DNA of 64,000 nt from Fen-1254 sp963769605 (GCA_963769605.1 CAVYML010000009.1:1364001-1428000); one strand, 5' to 3'. Counted from the first letter of the stretch, positions 18,821 to 28,542 are shown. The notes: generated by a model from the letters alone, not told the origin. A program made the numbers and translations.

Positions 18821-19034
18821 GTATTCAGCGGCTTTTAATTTTACAGCTCACGTTTTGAAATTGACGAAAAATGACAAACAGGAATGAGTCCACTCTAAAA
18901 AGGTGATTTTGACAAAAAAAGTTTTGATTTTCATTCAAAAACGAAGTTAAGAATGTGATTTTCAAGCTTTTTATAGTAAATTCAGCAATGTTTGTCTTGC
19001 CATCAGCAATAAGCTGCCGGTGCGTTTTACAATC
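18821..19034. other. Convergent intergenic region (214 bp)
   Basis: This spacer lies between the 3' ends of the glycosyltransferase fusion (plus) and gyrA (minus). It is AT-rich and I find no strong hairpin with a T-run on either strand, so the terminators of these genes are not identified. Confidence 0.3.
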
Positions 19035-21626
19035 TTATTTTCTTTTTTTCTTTGACGTTTTCGGTTTTTTCACTTCAGGCTTGTTCTTTTCTGCCTTTTT
19101 TGTGTTTTCTTTTTTAAAGAGTGTTTCCTGCATTACGTCATTTTTTTTTTCTTCCGATTCGCTTTTCTCCGTTTCACCTGGAAGAGGAGCATCTTCATCA
19201 TCCTCATTTACTACCGCCGCAAGGTCGGCAATAGAGTCTCCCTCATTCAAACGAATAAGGCGCACTCCCTGCGTATTGCGTCCGGCAACACGGATATCCG
19301 AGGTATGCTGCCGGATAATCATGCCGTTTGTTGTAACAACGACGATATCGTCGCTCTTAACAACCTCTTTGATGGCAACCATTTTTCCGGTTTTATCCGA
19401 AATTTTAACGGTGATAATGCCCTTCCCTCCGCGATGACTGATCCGGTATTCACCTTCGTGACTCCGTTTTCCAAACCCGCGTTCAGTTGCTATAAGTATA
19501 GTAGTTCCTTTGTGCCGCAAATTCACTGCGCCGATTACCATGTCTCCCTTGCCGAGCTTAACGCCGCGTACACCCGAGGCGCTTCTTCCCATCGGACGAA
19601 TCTCGTCTTCATGAAAACGAATAGCCATGCCGTTATGCGTCCCGATCACGATATCCTGAGTCCCATCGGTGAGCTTGACATCCGTCAGTCTGTCCTTATC
19701 TTTTAAATTCGCCGCTACAATACCGTTTTTACGCGGGTTGCTGAATTCCGACAGCACGACCTTCTTCACCAGGCCCTGTTCGCTGAACATAAAAACAAAA
19801 TGTTTTTCATCGAATTCTTTTACGGAAATAAACGACGCGATAGCCTCGTCGGGTGATTTGGAAATCAAATTGTTGATCGATTTCCCTTTTGTAATCCTGC
19901 TTCCCTCGGGAATTTCGAACACTTTAAGCCAGTAACATCTTCCCTGGTCGGTGAAAATTAGAATATAATCATGCGTGCTGGCAATGAACATATGTTCGAC
20001 GAAATCGTCTTCCCGCGTAGCGGCCCCTGTCACTCCTTTGCCTCCGCGCGTCTGCCTCCGGTATCCGGAAACCGGGAATCTTTTAATAAACCCGCCGTGA
20101 CTGATGGTAATAACAACTTCTTCCTCGGCAATCATATCTTCGATGTTGAATTCTTCCGCTTTATAAATAATTTCCGTCCGTCGTTCGTCGCCGTACTTTT
20201 CTTTTATGGAAAGTAATTCTTCTTCGATAATTTTAAGCTGCAGTTGTTTGTTTTTTAAAATTGTTTTTAATTTCTCGATTAGCTTAATAGTTTCCCGGTA
20301 TTCGTCTTCCACCTTCTTCCGCTCGAGTCCCGTTAACCGCTGCAGGCGCATATCGAGAATGGCTTTTGCCTGAATTTCGGAAAGCTTGAATTTCTTCATC
20401 AGGCCGAGTTTTGCACTGTCGACGTCTTTTGATTTCTTGATGAGCGCGATAACTTCGTCGATGTTGTCTAATGCAATAATGTAACCTTCAAGAATATGCG
20501 CGCGCTTTTCCGCTTCCGACAATTCATATTTTGTTCTTCGCACGATCACCTGGTTACGGTGTTCGATAAAATGCCGGATCATATCGCGCAGCTGTAAAAT
20601 CTGCGGCCGCCCGTCGACCAGAGCAAGCATAATAACGCCAAAGGTCGTCTGCATCTGCGTGTGCTTGTAAAGGTTGTTCAACACAACTTCCGGCGTCGTT
20701 TCACGCTTCAATTCTATGACGATGCGCATACCGTCGCGGTCCGATTCATCCCGTACATCGGAAATATCTTCTATTTTTTTATCCCCGACGAGTTCTGCAA
20801 TTTTTGCGATTAAGAACGCTTTGTTGACCTGATAGGGCAATTCGGTAACAACAATCCGCTGCCGATCCCCTTTTCCCGTTTCCACGTTCACACGGGCGCG
20901 CACAACAATGCGTCCGCGTCCTTTTGTATACGCTTCTTTTACTCCTTCGTAACCGTAGATGATTCCTCCCGTCGGAAAATCGGGAGCGGGAATATATTTA
21001 ATAAGCTTCTCGTTGGAAACGGTGCTGTCTTTTATATAGGCAATGCATCCGTCAATGACTTCCCGCAAATTATGCGGCGGAATATTGGTGGCCATGCCCA
21101 CGGCAATACCGCTTGCGCCGTTGCATAATAAATTCGGAACAAGCGCCGGAAGAACCGACGGTTCTTTCAGCGTGTCGTCGAAATTAGGAACAAAGTTGAC
21201 CGTATCCTTATCCAGATCGCGAAGCATATCTTCCGCAAGACGTGTCAGCCGCGCTTCCGTATAACGCATGGCAGCGGCTGAATCTCCGTCCACAGAACCG
21301 AAATTTCCCTGTCCGTCGACGAGCAGATAGCGCATGGAAAAATCCTGCGCCATACGCACCATGGTATCGTAAACCGACATATCGCCGTGCGGGTGATATT
21401 TGCCGAGCACTTCACCGACGATACGCGCGCTTTTTTTGTACGGCTTGTTGCTGTTGTTGCCGAGTTCGTGCATGCCGAAGAGAACGCGTCTGTGCACCGG
21501 CTTCATGCCGTCTCTTACATCAGGCAGGGCGCGCGAGACGATCACCGACATCGAATAATCGATGTAGGAGCCGCGCATTTCTTCTTCAATATCGACCGGA
21601 ATAATTTTTTCGCTTAACGTTGCCAT
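19035..21626 (-). CDS. gyrA: DNA gyrase subunit A
   Basis: GyrA cuts and reseals DNA in the A2B2 gyrase that introduces negative supercoils. The breakage-reunion core is intact, with the active-site Tyr122 in AAMRYTEARL and QGNFGSVDGDSA. The C-terminal pinwheel domain has the GyrA-box variant QTRGGKG, which marks gyrase and not topoisomerase IV. The length is 863 residues with a Lys/Glu-rich tail from about residue 815. In the quinolone region the residue at position 83 is Met (HGDMSVYDT), where E. coli has Ser. The gene follows gyrB by 29 bases in an origin-proximal minus-strand cluster. Confidence 0.97.
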   Translation of the reverse strand: MATLSEKIIPVDIEEEMRGSYIDYSMSVIVSRALPDVRDGMKPVHRRVLFGMHELGNNSNKPYKKSARIVGEVLGKYHPHGDMSVYDTMVRMAQDFSMRYLLVDGQGNFGSVDGDSAAAMRYTEARLTRLAEDMLRDLDKDTVNFVPNFDDTLKEPSVLPALVPNLLCNGASGIAVGMATNIPPHNLREVIDGCIAYIKDSTVSNEKLIKYIPAPDFPTGGIIYGYEGVKEAYTKGRGRIVVRARVNVETGKGDRQRIVVTELPYQVNKAFLIAKIAELVGDKKIEDISDVRDESDRDGMRIVIELKRETTPEVVLNNLYKHTQMQTTFGVIMLALVDGRPQILQLRDMIRHFIEHRNQVIVRRTKYELSEAEKRAHILEGYIIALDNIDEVIALIKKSKDVDSAKLGLMKKFKLSEIQAKAILDMRLQRLTGLERKKVEDEYRETIKLIEKLKTILKNKQLQLKIIEEELLSIKEKYGDERRTEIIYKAEEFNIEDMIAEEEVVITISHGGFIKRFPVSGYRRQTRGGKGVTGAATREDDFVEHMFIASTHDYILIFTDQGRCYWLKVFEIPEGSRITKGKSINNLISKSPDEAIASFISVKEFDEKHFVFMFSEQGLVKKVVLSEFSNPRKNGIVAANLKDKDRLTDVKLTDGTQDIVIGTHNGMAIRFHEDEIRPMGRSASGVRGVKLGKGDMVIGAVNLRHKGTTILIATERGFGKRSHEGEYRISHRGGKGIITVKISDKTGKMVAIKEVVKSDDIVVVTTNGMIIRQHTSDIRVAGRNTQGVRLIRLNEGDSIADLAAVVNEDDEDAPLPGETEKSESEEKKNDVMQETLFKKENTKKAEKNKPEVKKPKTSKKKRK

Positions 21627-21655
21627 GAATCTTTTTCTTTCCCTTATCGTTGCAT

Positions 21656-23695
21656 CTAAATATCGAGGTTGCGGACATATTTTGCGTTCTTTTCTATGAA
21701 CTCCCTGCGCGGCTCGACCTCATCTCCCATCAACATGGAAAATGTTCTGTCGGCATCCGCCGCATTTTCTATGCTGACCTGCAAAATAGTCCGTGTTTCC
21801 GGATTCATGGTCGTCGCCCAGAGCTGCTCCGGATTCATTTCACCGAGTCCTTTGAAACGTGAAATCACCATTCCGCCTTCCCGCACAACACCCCCTTCTT
21901 CAGCGGCGGCGAGAACCGCTTCCTCCTCTTCCTCTTCTGCTTTTCCCTTCTTATCGGTTTTGAATCGTTTAATGATCTCGTCCCGTTCATCTTCATCATA
22001 CGCATAGAATTCCTGCTTCCCCTTTTTGACTTTATACAGCGGAGGCTGTGCGATGTACAGATGGCCGAGTTCTATCATTTCCTTCATATACCGGAAAAAA
22101 AGCGTAAGGAGAAGCGTGCGAATATGGGAACCGTCGACGTCTGCGTCGCACATGAGAATAATTTTTCCGTAGCGGACTTTTTCCGCATTAAACTCTTCGC
22201 TGACGCCGGCGCCGATAGCCGTAAAAATGGCGCGTATTTCTTCGTTTTCCAAAATTTTATGAAGCCTTGCTTTTTCGACGTTGAGAATTTTTCCCTTCAT
22301 AGGCAGAATGGCCTGGAAGCGCCGGTCGCGCCCCTGCTTCGCACTGCCGCCTGCGGAGTCTCCTTCCACTACGAAAAGTTCGCAATGTTCAGGATCGTCA
22401 ATAGAGCAGTCTGCAAGTTTTCCCGGAAGCCCGCCTGAATCGAATGCGCTTTTCCGGCGCGTCAGATCGCGCGCTTTCCGCGCAGCTTCCCGCGCTTCTG
22501 CCGCACGCAGACATTTATCTATAATACGCTTTGCATCCGGTGAGTTTTGCTCCAGCCAGTCCATCAATTGCGGCCCTACAACGGATTCAACGATGCTTTT
22601 AACTTCGCTGTTGCCGAGCTTCGTTTTTGTCTGTCCTTCGAACTGCGGCTCCGGAACCTTAACGCTTAAAACGGCCGTTAACCCTTCGCGGAAATCGTCG
22701 CCGGTCAATTGAATTTTATCGTCTTTAATCAGTCCGTTTTTCGACGCGAAGTTGTTTAGCGTTCTTGTCAACGCAGAGCGGAAACCGACAAGGTGCGTGC
22801 CTCCTTCGTGGGTATTGATATTATTGACATAGGAAAAAACATTCTCGTTGTATTGATCGTTGTATTGGAGAGCGACCTCGACTTCAACGTTTCTGCCGTT
22901 TTCGTCTTTGTCTTCCCCCTTTGCAACGATAACCTTTTTCGTTAATGCAGGACGCGTTGCGTCGATATACTTGACAAACTCCGCAAGCCCGCCTTTAAAA
23001 TGAAATTCTTCTTCAACCTTCGCTTTTGTGCGCAGGTCTTTAATGCGCAGTGTGACAGCCGGATTTAAAAAGGCGAGTTCGCGCAAACGCTCCGCGATGG
23101 TTTCAAGCTTAAAGATTCTATTTTTAAAAATAGATCCGTCGGGCACAAAGGTAACCTTTGTTCCTGTTTTTCCTTTTTCCGATTTTCCAATGAACTTTAC
23201 CGGCGCGACGGGATCTCCTTTTTTATACTTTTGATAAAAAATTTTCCCTTCACGGTAGACCTCTACTTCGAGCCATTCGCTGAGCGCGTTGACAACCGAA
23301 ACACCGACTCCGTGAAGACCGCCCGAAACTTTGTACGTATTCTTGTCGAATTTTCCCCCGGCATGAAGGACGGTCATAACCACTTCCAGTGCCGATCGTT
23401 TTTCTTCCGTTTGAATATCGGTCGGTATTCCCCGCCCGTCGTCTTCCACACTGACGGATCCGTCGGCGTTTATCTCCACGTCAATATTTGTGCAATATCC
23501 TGCAAGCGCTTCGTCTATCGAGTTGTCTACGACTTCATAGACAAGATGATGCAGCCCGCGGGCGCTGACGTCGCCGATATACATTGCCGGCCTTCGCCGC
23601 ACCGCCTCGAGTCCTTTGAGAACGGTAATATCAGCAGCGGTATAACTGCTGCCTGCTGGTTTTTCCGGTATTACTGGTTTTTCGTTTTTTGACAC
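21656..23695 (-). CDS. gyrB: DNA gyrase subunit B
   Basis: GyrB supplies the ATPase of gyrase. The GHKL ATPase motifs are present: YEVVDNSIDEALAGYC, EDDGRGIPTD, and GGLHGVGVSVVNALSEW with the ATP lid. The TOPRIM domain follows, with ELFVVEGDSAGGSAKQGRDRRFQAILPMKGKILNVEKA and LMCDADVDGSHIRTLLLTLFFR. The length of 679 residues is normal for the short GyrB class. The start is a GTG (GTG TCA AAA) with AAGAGAAG upstream. It lies between dciA and gyrA, all minus strand. Confidence 0.97.
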   Translation of the reverse strand: MSKNEKPVIPEKPAGSSYTAADITVLKGLEAVRRRPAMYIGDVSARGLHHLVYEVVDNSIDEALAGYCTNIDVEINADGSVSVEDDGRGIPTDIQTEEKRSALEVVMTVLHAGGKFDKNTYKVSGGLHGVGVSVVNALSEWLEVEVYREGKIFYQKYKKGDPVAPVKFIGKSEKGKTGTKVTFVPDGSIFKNRIFKLETIAERLRELAFLNPAVTLRIKDLRTKAKVEEEFHFKGGLAEFVKYIDATRPALTKKVIVAKGEDKDENGRNVEVEVALQYNDQYNENVFSYVNNINTHEGGTHLVGFRSALTRTLNNFASKNGLIKDDKIQLTGDDFREGLTAVLSVKVPEPQFEGQTKTKLGNSEVKSIVESVVGPQLMDWLEQNSPDAKRIIDKCLRAAEAREAARKARDLTRRKSAFDSGGLPGKLADCSIDDPEHCELFVVEGDSAGGSAKQGRDRRFQAILPMKGKILNVEKARLHKILENEEIRAIFTAIGAGVSEEFNAEKVRYGKIILMCDADVDGSHIRTLLLTLFFRYMKEMIELGHLYIAQPPLYKVKKGKQEFYAYDEDERDEIIKRFKTDKKGKAEEEEEEAVLAAAEEGGVVREGGMVISRFKGLGEMNPEQLWATTMNPETRTILQVSIENAADADRTFSMLMGDEVEPRREFIEKNAKYVRNLDI

Positions 23696-23714
23696 GTGTT
23701 TCTCTTCTCTTTTT

Positions 23715-24014
23715 TTATTGAAACTTTATATCTTTTACGATGTCCGATCCGATCGAAGCATTGATTTTATCGATGATTTCTTTTTTTCGAATCGTCAATT
23801 CGTTGCGCCATGGACCCGATTGCACATGAACATGGAGAATTCCTTGTTTAATGCTAACGGCGTTTGATGACTTTGCTATTTGTTCTCCCATGATTTCGTT
23901 CCATCGGTTCACCGCATCGTATTCCTGCAGTTTTTCTTCAATACCGAGAGAAGCGATCAGTTCACGAAGCACTGCATCGATCGATTTTTCAGGCCGTTGA
24001 GCTGATGTCGACAT
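23715..24014 (-). CDS. dciA: DUF721 / DciA-family protein
   Basis: DUF721 proteins include DciA, the ancestral loader of the replicative helicase. Seen: a helical N-terminus (KSIDAVLRELIASLGIEEKLQEYDAVNRWNEIMGEQIAKSSNAVSI) and the KH-like strand-helix LHVHVQSGPWRNELTIRKKEIIDKIN, which is characteristic. The ATG at 24014 gives 99 residues and overlaps the 3' end of recF by 26 bases; an upstream start at 24083 would run far into recF and lacks support. Its place between recF and gyrB, beside dnaA and dnaN, suits a replication role. DciA is inferred from family and position. Confidence 0.8.
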   Translation of the reverse strand: MSTSAQRPEKSIDAVLRELIASLGIEEKLQEYDAVNRWNEIMGEQIAKSSNAVSIKQGILHVHVQSGPWRNELTIRKKEIIDKINASIGSDIVKDIKFQ

Positions 24015-25137
24015 CCTGTACTGTTCCCTGAATAACTTTGTGTTTCCTCCACTGCCTCTCCGGAAATGATACTTGAGATACAATGGTTGATTCCGTTGAA
24101 GTTAAAAAAATCTGTCCGGCATTTTTAGTTATACTTAAAAGATTTCGCGAGCGGGACGGATCGAGTTCGCTGAGCACATCGTCCATCAAAAAAACCGGTG
24201 TTTCTCTGCAGCGTTCCTTTAAAAATTGAAATTCCGCAAGTTTAAGTGCAATTAAAAAAGTTTTGTGCTGACCTTGTGACGCGTATTTGCGCAGATCAAG
24301 GCCGTTAATGCTGAAAACATACTCGTCCCGGTGCGGCCCGACAAGTGAAAAACCGGCATGACATTCTTCCGTAAATCTTCGCTCAAGTTCCCCGGCAAAC
24401 AGCCTTCCCCGTTCATCAGAAGATGCACTTTCACCTTCTGCGAACGATGGCCGGTATTCCATTTCCGGATTTTCCGCTGTTCCTGCAAGATCAATGAACA
24501 CCTGTTTTATGGAAAATGAAAATTCTCTGCAAAAATCTTTCCTTTTTCCGATAAGAGACGATCCTATTTTAACGAGAGCTTCGTTCCACGGCGCAAGTCT
24601 GTTTTGAAGTGCGGCGCCGTACTCTCTTCTTTCCATGAAGAGCTGGTTCCTCTGCCGGAGAATTTTTCTGTATTCTATCAGGTCCTCGAGATATGAACGG
24701 CTCGTTTGTGAAATTGCAAGATCCACGAAGCGTCTGCGGTCTTGCGGTGTGCCGAGTGTTATCCGGTTTTGATCCGGAGCAAGCACGACAAGCGGAAATT
24801 TTCCAATCACGCTCGACGATTGTTCAACCGGCTGTTTGTTCAGACTGTATCTTTTTTTTGCCTCGGCTTTCACGTATTCAACCGATGCATGGAACTTCGT
24901 TCCGTAATCCGATTCAAATTCTCCGGAAACAAAAAATCCCTGTTCTCCGATAAGCGTTGCGACTCCATCGTTTGCGGCAAAGAAACTTTTCGTAATGCAA
25001 AGGTACGAAATGGCCTCAAGAATATTTGTCTTTCCTTCACCGTTGTTCCCGATGAACAAATTTCCCTTCTCTGAGCACGAAAAAGAACTTTCGCGGTGAT
25101 TGCGAAAACTTTTCATACGAAGCTGCAATAATTTCAA
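23989..25137 (-). CDS. recF: DNA replication and repair protein RecF
   Basis: RecF is an SMC-like ATPase that loads RecA at gaps with RecO and RecR. Seen: MKLLQLRMKSFRNH, Walker A GNNGEGKTN at about 29-37, the ABC signature region YASQGQHKTFLIALKLAEF, and Walker B PVFLMDDVLSELDPSR. The length is 382 residues. The start is a TTG at 25137, preceded by GAGGAAG about seven bases upstream; the conserved first strand leaves no room for a later start. It is the third gene after dnaA and dnaN, with a hairpin in the spacer from dnaN, and it overlaps dciA. Confidence 0.95.
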   Translation of the reverse strand: MKLLQLRMKSFRNHRESSFSCSEKGNLFIGNNGEGKTNILEAISYLCITKSFFAANDGVATLIGEQGFFVSGEFESDYGTKFHASVEYVKAEAKKRYSLNKQPVEQSSSVIGKFPLVVLAPDQNRITLGTPQDRRRFVDLAISQTSRSYLEDLIEYRKILRQRNQLFMERREYGAALQNRLAPWNEALVKIGSSLIGKRKDFCREFSFSIKQVFIDLAGTAENPEMEYRPSFAEGESASSDERGRLFAGELERRFTEECHAGFSLVGPHRDEYVFSINGLDLRKYASQGQHKTFLIALKLAEFQFLKERCRETPVFLMDDVLSELDPSRSRNLLSITKNAGQIFLTSTESTIVSQVSFPERQWRKHKVIQGTVQDVDISSTA

Positions 25138-25161
25138 AACTTCTTCCTCGCTTACAACACG

Positions 25162-25194
25162 ATAGCCCCGACCGTAAAATCGGCGCGGGGCTAT
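25162..25194. other. Stable hairpin between dnaN and recF
   Basis: ATAGCCCCG (25162-25170) pairs with CGGGGCTAT (25186-25194), with an inner CCG/CGG extension. A T-run follows on the plus strand only, opposite to the transcription of dnaN and recF. On the minus strand it is therefore a leader hairpin without a U-tract, and could be a processing or pausing structure or an antisense terminator. Confidence 0.55.
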
Positions 25195-25222
25195 TTTTTA
25201 TTATTCAAAAATTCAAAGAACA

Positions 25223-26338
25223 TCAAACATTCAACCGCATCGGCATAACCAGCATCAGCACATCCTCGTTTTGTTTCGGTTCTGCCGGCGTAATAATTGC
25301 CGCGCGCACAGGTGTGCTGAAATTAATTTCAATCTGTTCGCTTTCGATATGCGTTAAAATATCTATTAGATAAACAGAATTGAATCCTATCTCCAATTCT
25401 TCTGCGTTGTAGGCACATGAAATTTTTTCACGTGCTTCACCGCCAAAGTCTACATCTTCAGCGGAAATTTTTACTTCGTTCTTTTTGAGTGAGAATCTAA
25501 CCTGATGTGTTGCAGAGCTCGAATACAGCGATACTCTGCGTACCGACGCTAATAAAGAATTTTTATTGATGGATAATTTCTTTGTGTTATCTAAAGGAAT
25601 AACAGATTCGTAATTGGGATAATTTTCCTCAATCAGGCGGGATGTAACCGTATAATTCTTAAATGAAAATTTAATATGCGTCGAATTAACGGAAATTGTG
25701 TTTGAATCATTTTCAATGGTTTTCGATACGAGCAATAAAGCCTTTGCAGGAATAATAATATCTTTGTGAGGTTTGGACTGATTAATGTTTGTATATGTAA
25801 TTTTGACAAGCCGATGACCGTCTGTTGCTACAGCTCGCATTTCGTTCTCTTGAAGCTGCAGGAGCAGGCCGGTCATTGCAGGTCTTAATTCATCCGTACT
25901 GACGGAGAAAATTGTTCTTGTAATCATACCGGATAAAACCGATCCATCCAATGTAATTTCATTTTCACCGGTAAATTCAGGAATAGCCGGATATTCTTCG
26001 CTCGATTCGCCGACAAGATTATATTCTCCGATTTCGGTAATCATCTTAATTTTTTTTGTCGTCTGCTCGGCATGAAAAACAAGTTGAGTTTCAGGCAATG
26101 CACGAATTGTATCCATAACACGACGGGCAGGAACGGCAATCGTACCGTCTTCCGAACCTTTTACCTCTATATGAGCGGCCATTGAAATTTCTAGATCCGT
26201 TGCAATGAGCCGCAGGGTATCCTTTTCAAGAGAGAATAAAATATTTTCAAGAATCGGCAATGTTGATTTTGAAGGAATAACACCGCTGATTTTTGTAAGA
26301 GCTTTTTGGATATCACTACTGATAACAGTGAATTTCAT
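25223..26338 (-). CDS. dnaN: DNA polymerase III beta subunit (sliding clamp)
   Basis: The beta clamp tethers DNA polymerase to the template. The protein has 371 residues with the three-fold clamp pattern: MKFTVISSDIQKALTKISGVIPSKSTLPILENILFSLE, IAVPARRVMDTIRALPE, ATDGHRLVKITY, SRLIEENYPNYESVIP, and the final LMLVMPMRL that forms the protein-binding pocket edge. AAAGGAG lies eight bases before the ATG. It follows dnaA across a 352-base DnaA-box-containing spacer and precedes recF. Confidence 0.97.
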   Translation of the reverse strand: MKFTVISSDIQKALTKISGVIPSKSTLPILENILFSLEKDTLRLIATDLEISMAAHIEVKGSEDGTIAVPARRVMDTIRALPETQLVFHAEQTTKKIKMITEIGEYNLVGESSEEYPAIPEFTGENEITLDGSVLSGMITRTIFSVSTDELRPAMTGLLLQLQENEMRAVATDGHRLVKITYTNINQSKPHKDIIIPAKALLLVSKTIENDSNTISVNSTHIKFSFKNYTVTSRLIEENYPNYESVIPLDNTKKLSINKNSLLASVRRVSLYSSSATHQVRFSLKKNEVKISAEDVDFGGEAREKISCAYNAEELEIGFNSVYLIDILTHIESEQIEINFSTPVRAAIITPAEPKQNEDVLMLVMPMRLNV

Positions 26339-26690
26339 CCTTTGTACTCCTTTGGAGATAAATGTTCGGATTTAATAGAATTTACAAAAAAAAGGTCGTA
26401 GACACAAGACAACAAAATATTGAATATACCTTATAAATATATATTTAAAGAAAGGCTTAAGAGAATAATGATAATAATACTGTGTATACTGTGGATAAGG
26501 CAAAAATTTCTAATATTCTTCAAGAAAACCTTAAAAACAATGGAAAGTGCTCTGTGGACAAAGGGTTTTAAAAGTCATAGATACTCAGACCTTAGATAGA
26601 ACTTCTATTTGGAGCCGGATAATAAAACATTAAAAACACTCAGCAAACAAGTTTTCAAACAGCTTTCAACAACTTATGAGACTTATATCC
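26339..26690. other. dnaA-dnaN spacer, probable part of the replication origin
   Basis: This very AT-rich spacer holds a perfect DnaA box, TGTGGATAA (26490-26498, TTATCCACA on the minus strand). Directly beside it is TGTGTATAC (26481-26489, one mismatch), and a further TGTGGACAA (one mismatch) lies at 26553-26561. Next to the perfect box is a run of AAT/GAT triplets (about 26464-26480), and an AT-only stretch lies at about 26410-26455. This arrangement fits an unwinding element plus initiator sites. It also carries the dnaN promoter. Confidence 0.65.
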
Positions 26691-28139
26691 TCATGAATTC
26701 AGTTTAATGCGTCGCTGAAGCGTTTCAATGCTTTGCCTGATATTGGAATCTGTTTTAATATATTCTTCTACAGCCTGGCATGCATGGATAACTGTGCTAT
26801 GATCCCGTCCTCCAAAATGCAATCCAATCGTTTTAAGAGAAGAATTGGTCATATCTTTGACAAGATACATTGCAATTTGCCGCGCAAGAACAACCTCCTG
26901 CCTGCGTGTTTTTGCCCTGAGCAGATCAACAGGAAGATCGAAATATTCGCTTACCTTATTTTGAATTTGATCTATCGTAAGCGGAGTCCGGAAATCATGA
27001 ACAACGACACGCAAAACATCTTTTGCAAGGTCAATATTGATTTCACGGTTTTCAAGAGACGCACGGGCCAGAAGACTAACGAGGCATCCTTCTAATTCTC
27101 GAATGTTGTTGGTAACATTTCCGGCTATAAATTCTACTACATCCTGCGGAAGCTCAAAAGTATTCTCTTCGCTTTTTTTCAGGAGAATAGCGATGCGAGT
27201 TTCGAGATCGGGCGGTTGAATGTCGGCGGTCAGACCGCATTGAAAACGGGATATCAACCGTTCGTCAAGTCCTTTTAATTCTTTCGGCGGAACATCGGAT
27301 GAAAGCACAATCTGCTTGCCAAGTTGATATAACGCATTGAAAATGTGGAAAAAATTATCCTGTGTCTTTTCCTTGCCGGAAAAGAATTGAATATCGTCGA
27401 CGATCAAAAGATCGATGCTCCGGTAAGTCGAGGAAAAATCCGTCATTTTGTCGGATTGCACTGCTTCGATAAAATCAATGGTAAATTTTTCACTGGAAAC
27501 ATATAAAATACGCTTTGCCTTGCCGTTCGACTCGGCATGATTGCCCAGCGCATGCATCAAATGTGTTTTTCCGAGTCCGGTTCCGCCGTATATGACAAGC
27601 GGATTGAACGATGTTCCGCCGGGATTATTGGCAACGGCAAGAGCAGCAGCACGCGCGAGCTGATTGCTGTCTCCTTTGATAAAATTATCAAAGACATAAC
27701 GCGGATTAAGATTGCTTTGAACGGCTTGCAAATTTTCGGAGCGAATAGGAACATGGGGAGAAAAACGCTCGTGCCGTGTATCGGAGAGCGTGCTTTTGAA
27801 AGAATTGACGGCATCGGAATCTGAAATGTTTGACAAAGGATCTTCGGCTCCGATAAAATAATACAGGGAGGCATCTTCACCGAGAACCGACGTTAAAGCT
27901 TTTTTAATAAGTGCGTTATAATGTTCTTCGAGCCAATCATAAAAAAATTGGCTCGGAACCTGTATGGTCAGCTCTTTTCCTGATAGGCGGATTGGGGAGA
28001 CAGGCTGGAACCATGTTTTAAAACTTAAGGAAGAAACTTGTTCGCGAACGATGGATAAACATGAATTCCATGCTTTTCGTGCGGCAAGCAATTCTTCATC
28101 ATTGCCATTAATAATAGGCGTCGGCGAGGGCAGAATCAT
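26691..28139 (-). CDS. dnaA: Chromosomal replication initiator protein DnaA
   Basis: DnaA binds DnaA boxes and melts the origin. Domain I (residues 15-95, AWNSCLSIVREQVSSLSFKTWFQPV) interacts with the helicase, and domain II is a linker to about 145. Domain III is the AAA+ core with NPRYVFDNFIKGDSNQLA, Walker A GGTGLGKTHLMHALGN, Walker B LLIVDDIQFFSGKE and sensor RLISRFQCGL. Domain IV ends with the DNA-binding signature GGRDHSTVIHACQAVEEYI. The length is 482 residues. The ATG at 28139 has no Shine-Dalgarno sequence. Probable origin DNA flanks it on both sides. Confidence 0.98.
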   Translation of the reverse strand: MILPSPTPIINGNDEELLAARKAWNSCLSIVREQVSSLSFKTWFQPVSPIRLSGKELTIQVPSQFFYDWLEEHYNALIKKALTSVLGEDASLYYFIGAEDPLSNISDSDAVNSFKSTLSDTRHERFSPHVPIRSENLQAVQSNLNPRYVFDNFIKGDSNQLARAAALAVANNPGGTSFNPLVIYGGTGLGKTHLMHALGNHAESNGKAKRILYVSSEKFTIDFIEAVQSDKMTDFSSTYRSIDLLIVDDIQFFSGKEKTQDNFFHIFNALYQLGKQIVLSSDVPPKELKGLDERLISRFQCGLTADIQPPDLETRIAILLKKSEENTFELPQDVVEFIAGNVTNNIRELEGCLVSLLARASLENREINIDLAKDVLRVVVHDFRTPLTIDQIQNKVSEYFDLPVDLLRAKTRRQEVVLARQIAMYLVKDMTNSSLKTIGLHFGGRDHSTVIHACQAVEEYIKTDSNIRQSIETLQRRIKLNS

Positions 28140-28542
28140 ACAATAATAAGGTTAAAAGTAATAGAGAAAGAAAAAAAGTCACAAGTTATCAACAAATTTA
28201 TTCACCACAGAGAAAAACACACACAATGATAGAGAAAAATAGAAAAAAGAACGGACAAAATCCCGGCTAAAAAATAATACTAATAAAGCCTCAAACCGGC
28301 AAAAAAACATTTTATCAACATATCAACATTACCAAAACAACGTTTTCATAAGAATAAAAATATAGAGTACAAATCTTCACAAGTTATCAACAGGAACTGC
28401 CGCCTTCTTCAAGGGGTGGTATTATAACATGAATGTATCGAGTATGCAAGAGAAAAATTTACAATACAATTTGAACATGACTATTGATCTTGTAAACACT
28501 GCAATATTTTCGTAAATTAAAAAATCAAAATGAGGATAGAAA
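28140..28542. other. dnaA-rpmH intergenic region, probable oriC
   Basis: This AT-rich divergent spacer contains TTATCAACA (one mismatch to the DnaA box) at 28186-28194, 28312-28320 and 28384-28392. The related ATATCAACA is at 28320-28328 and TTATTCACC at 28198-28206. Two of these lie in an exact 16-base direct repeat, TCACAAGTTATCAACA (28179-28194 and 28377-28392). Gene orientation switches here, from the minus-strand dnaA cluster to the plus-strand rpmH cluster, as expected at a bidirectional origin. It also holds the promoters of dnaA and rpmH. Confidence 0.7.
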
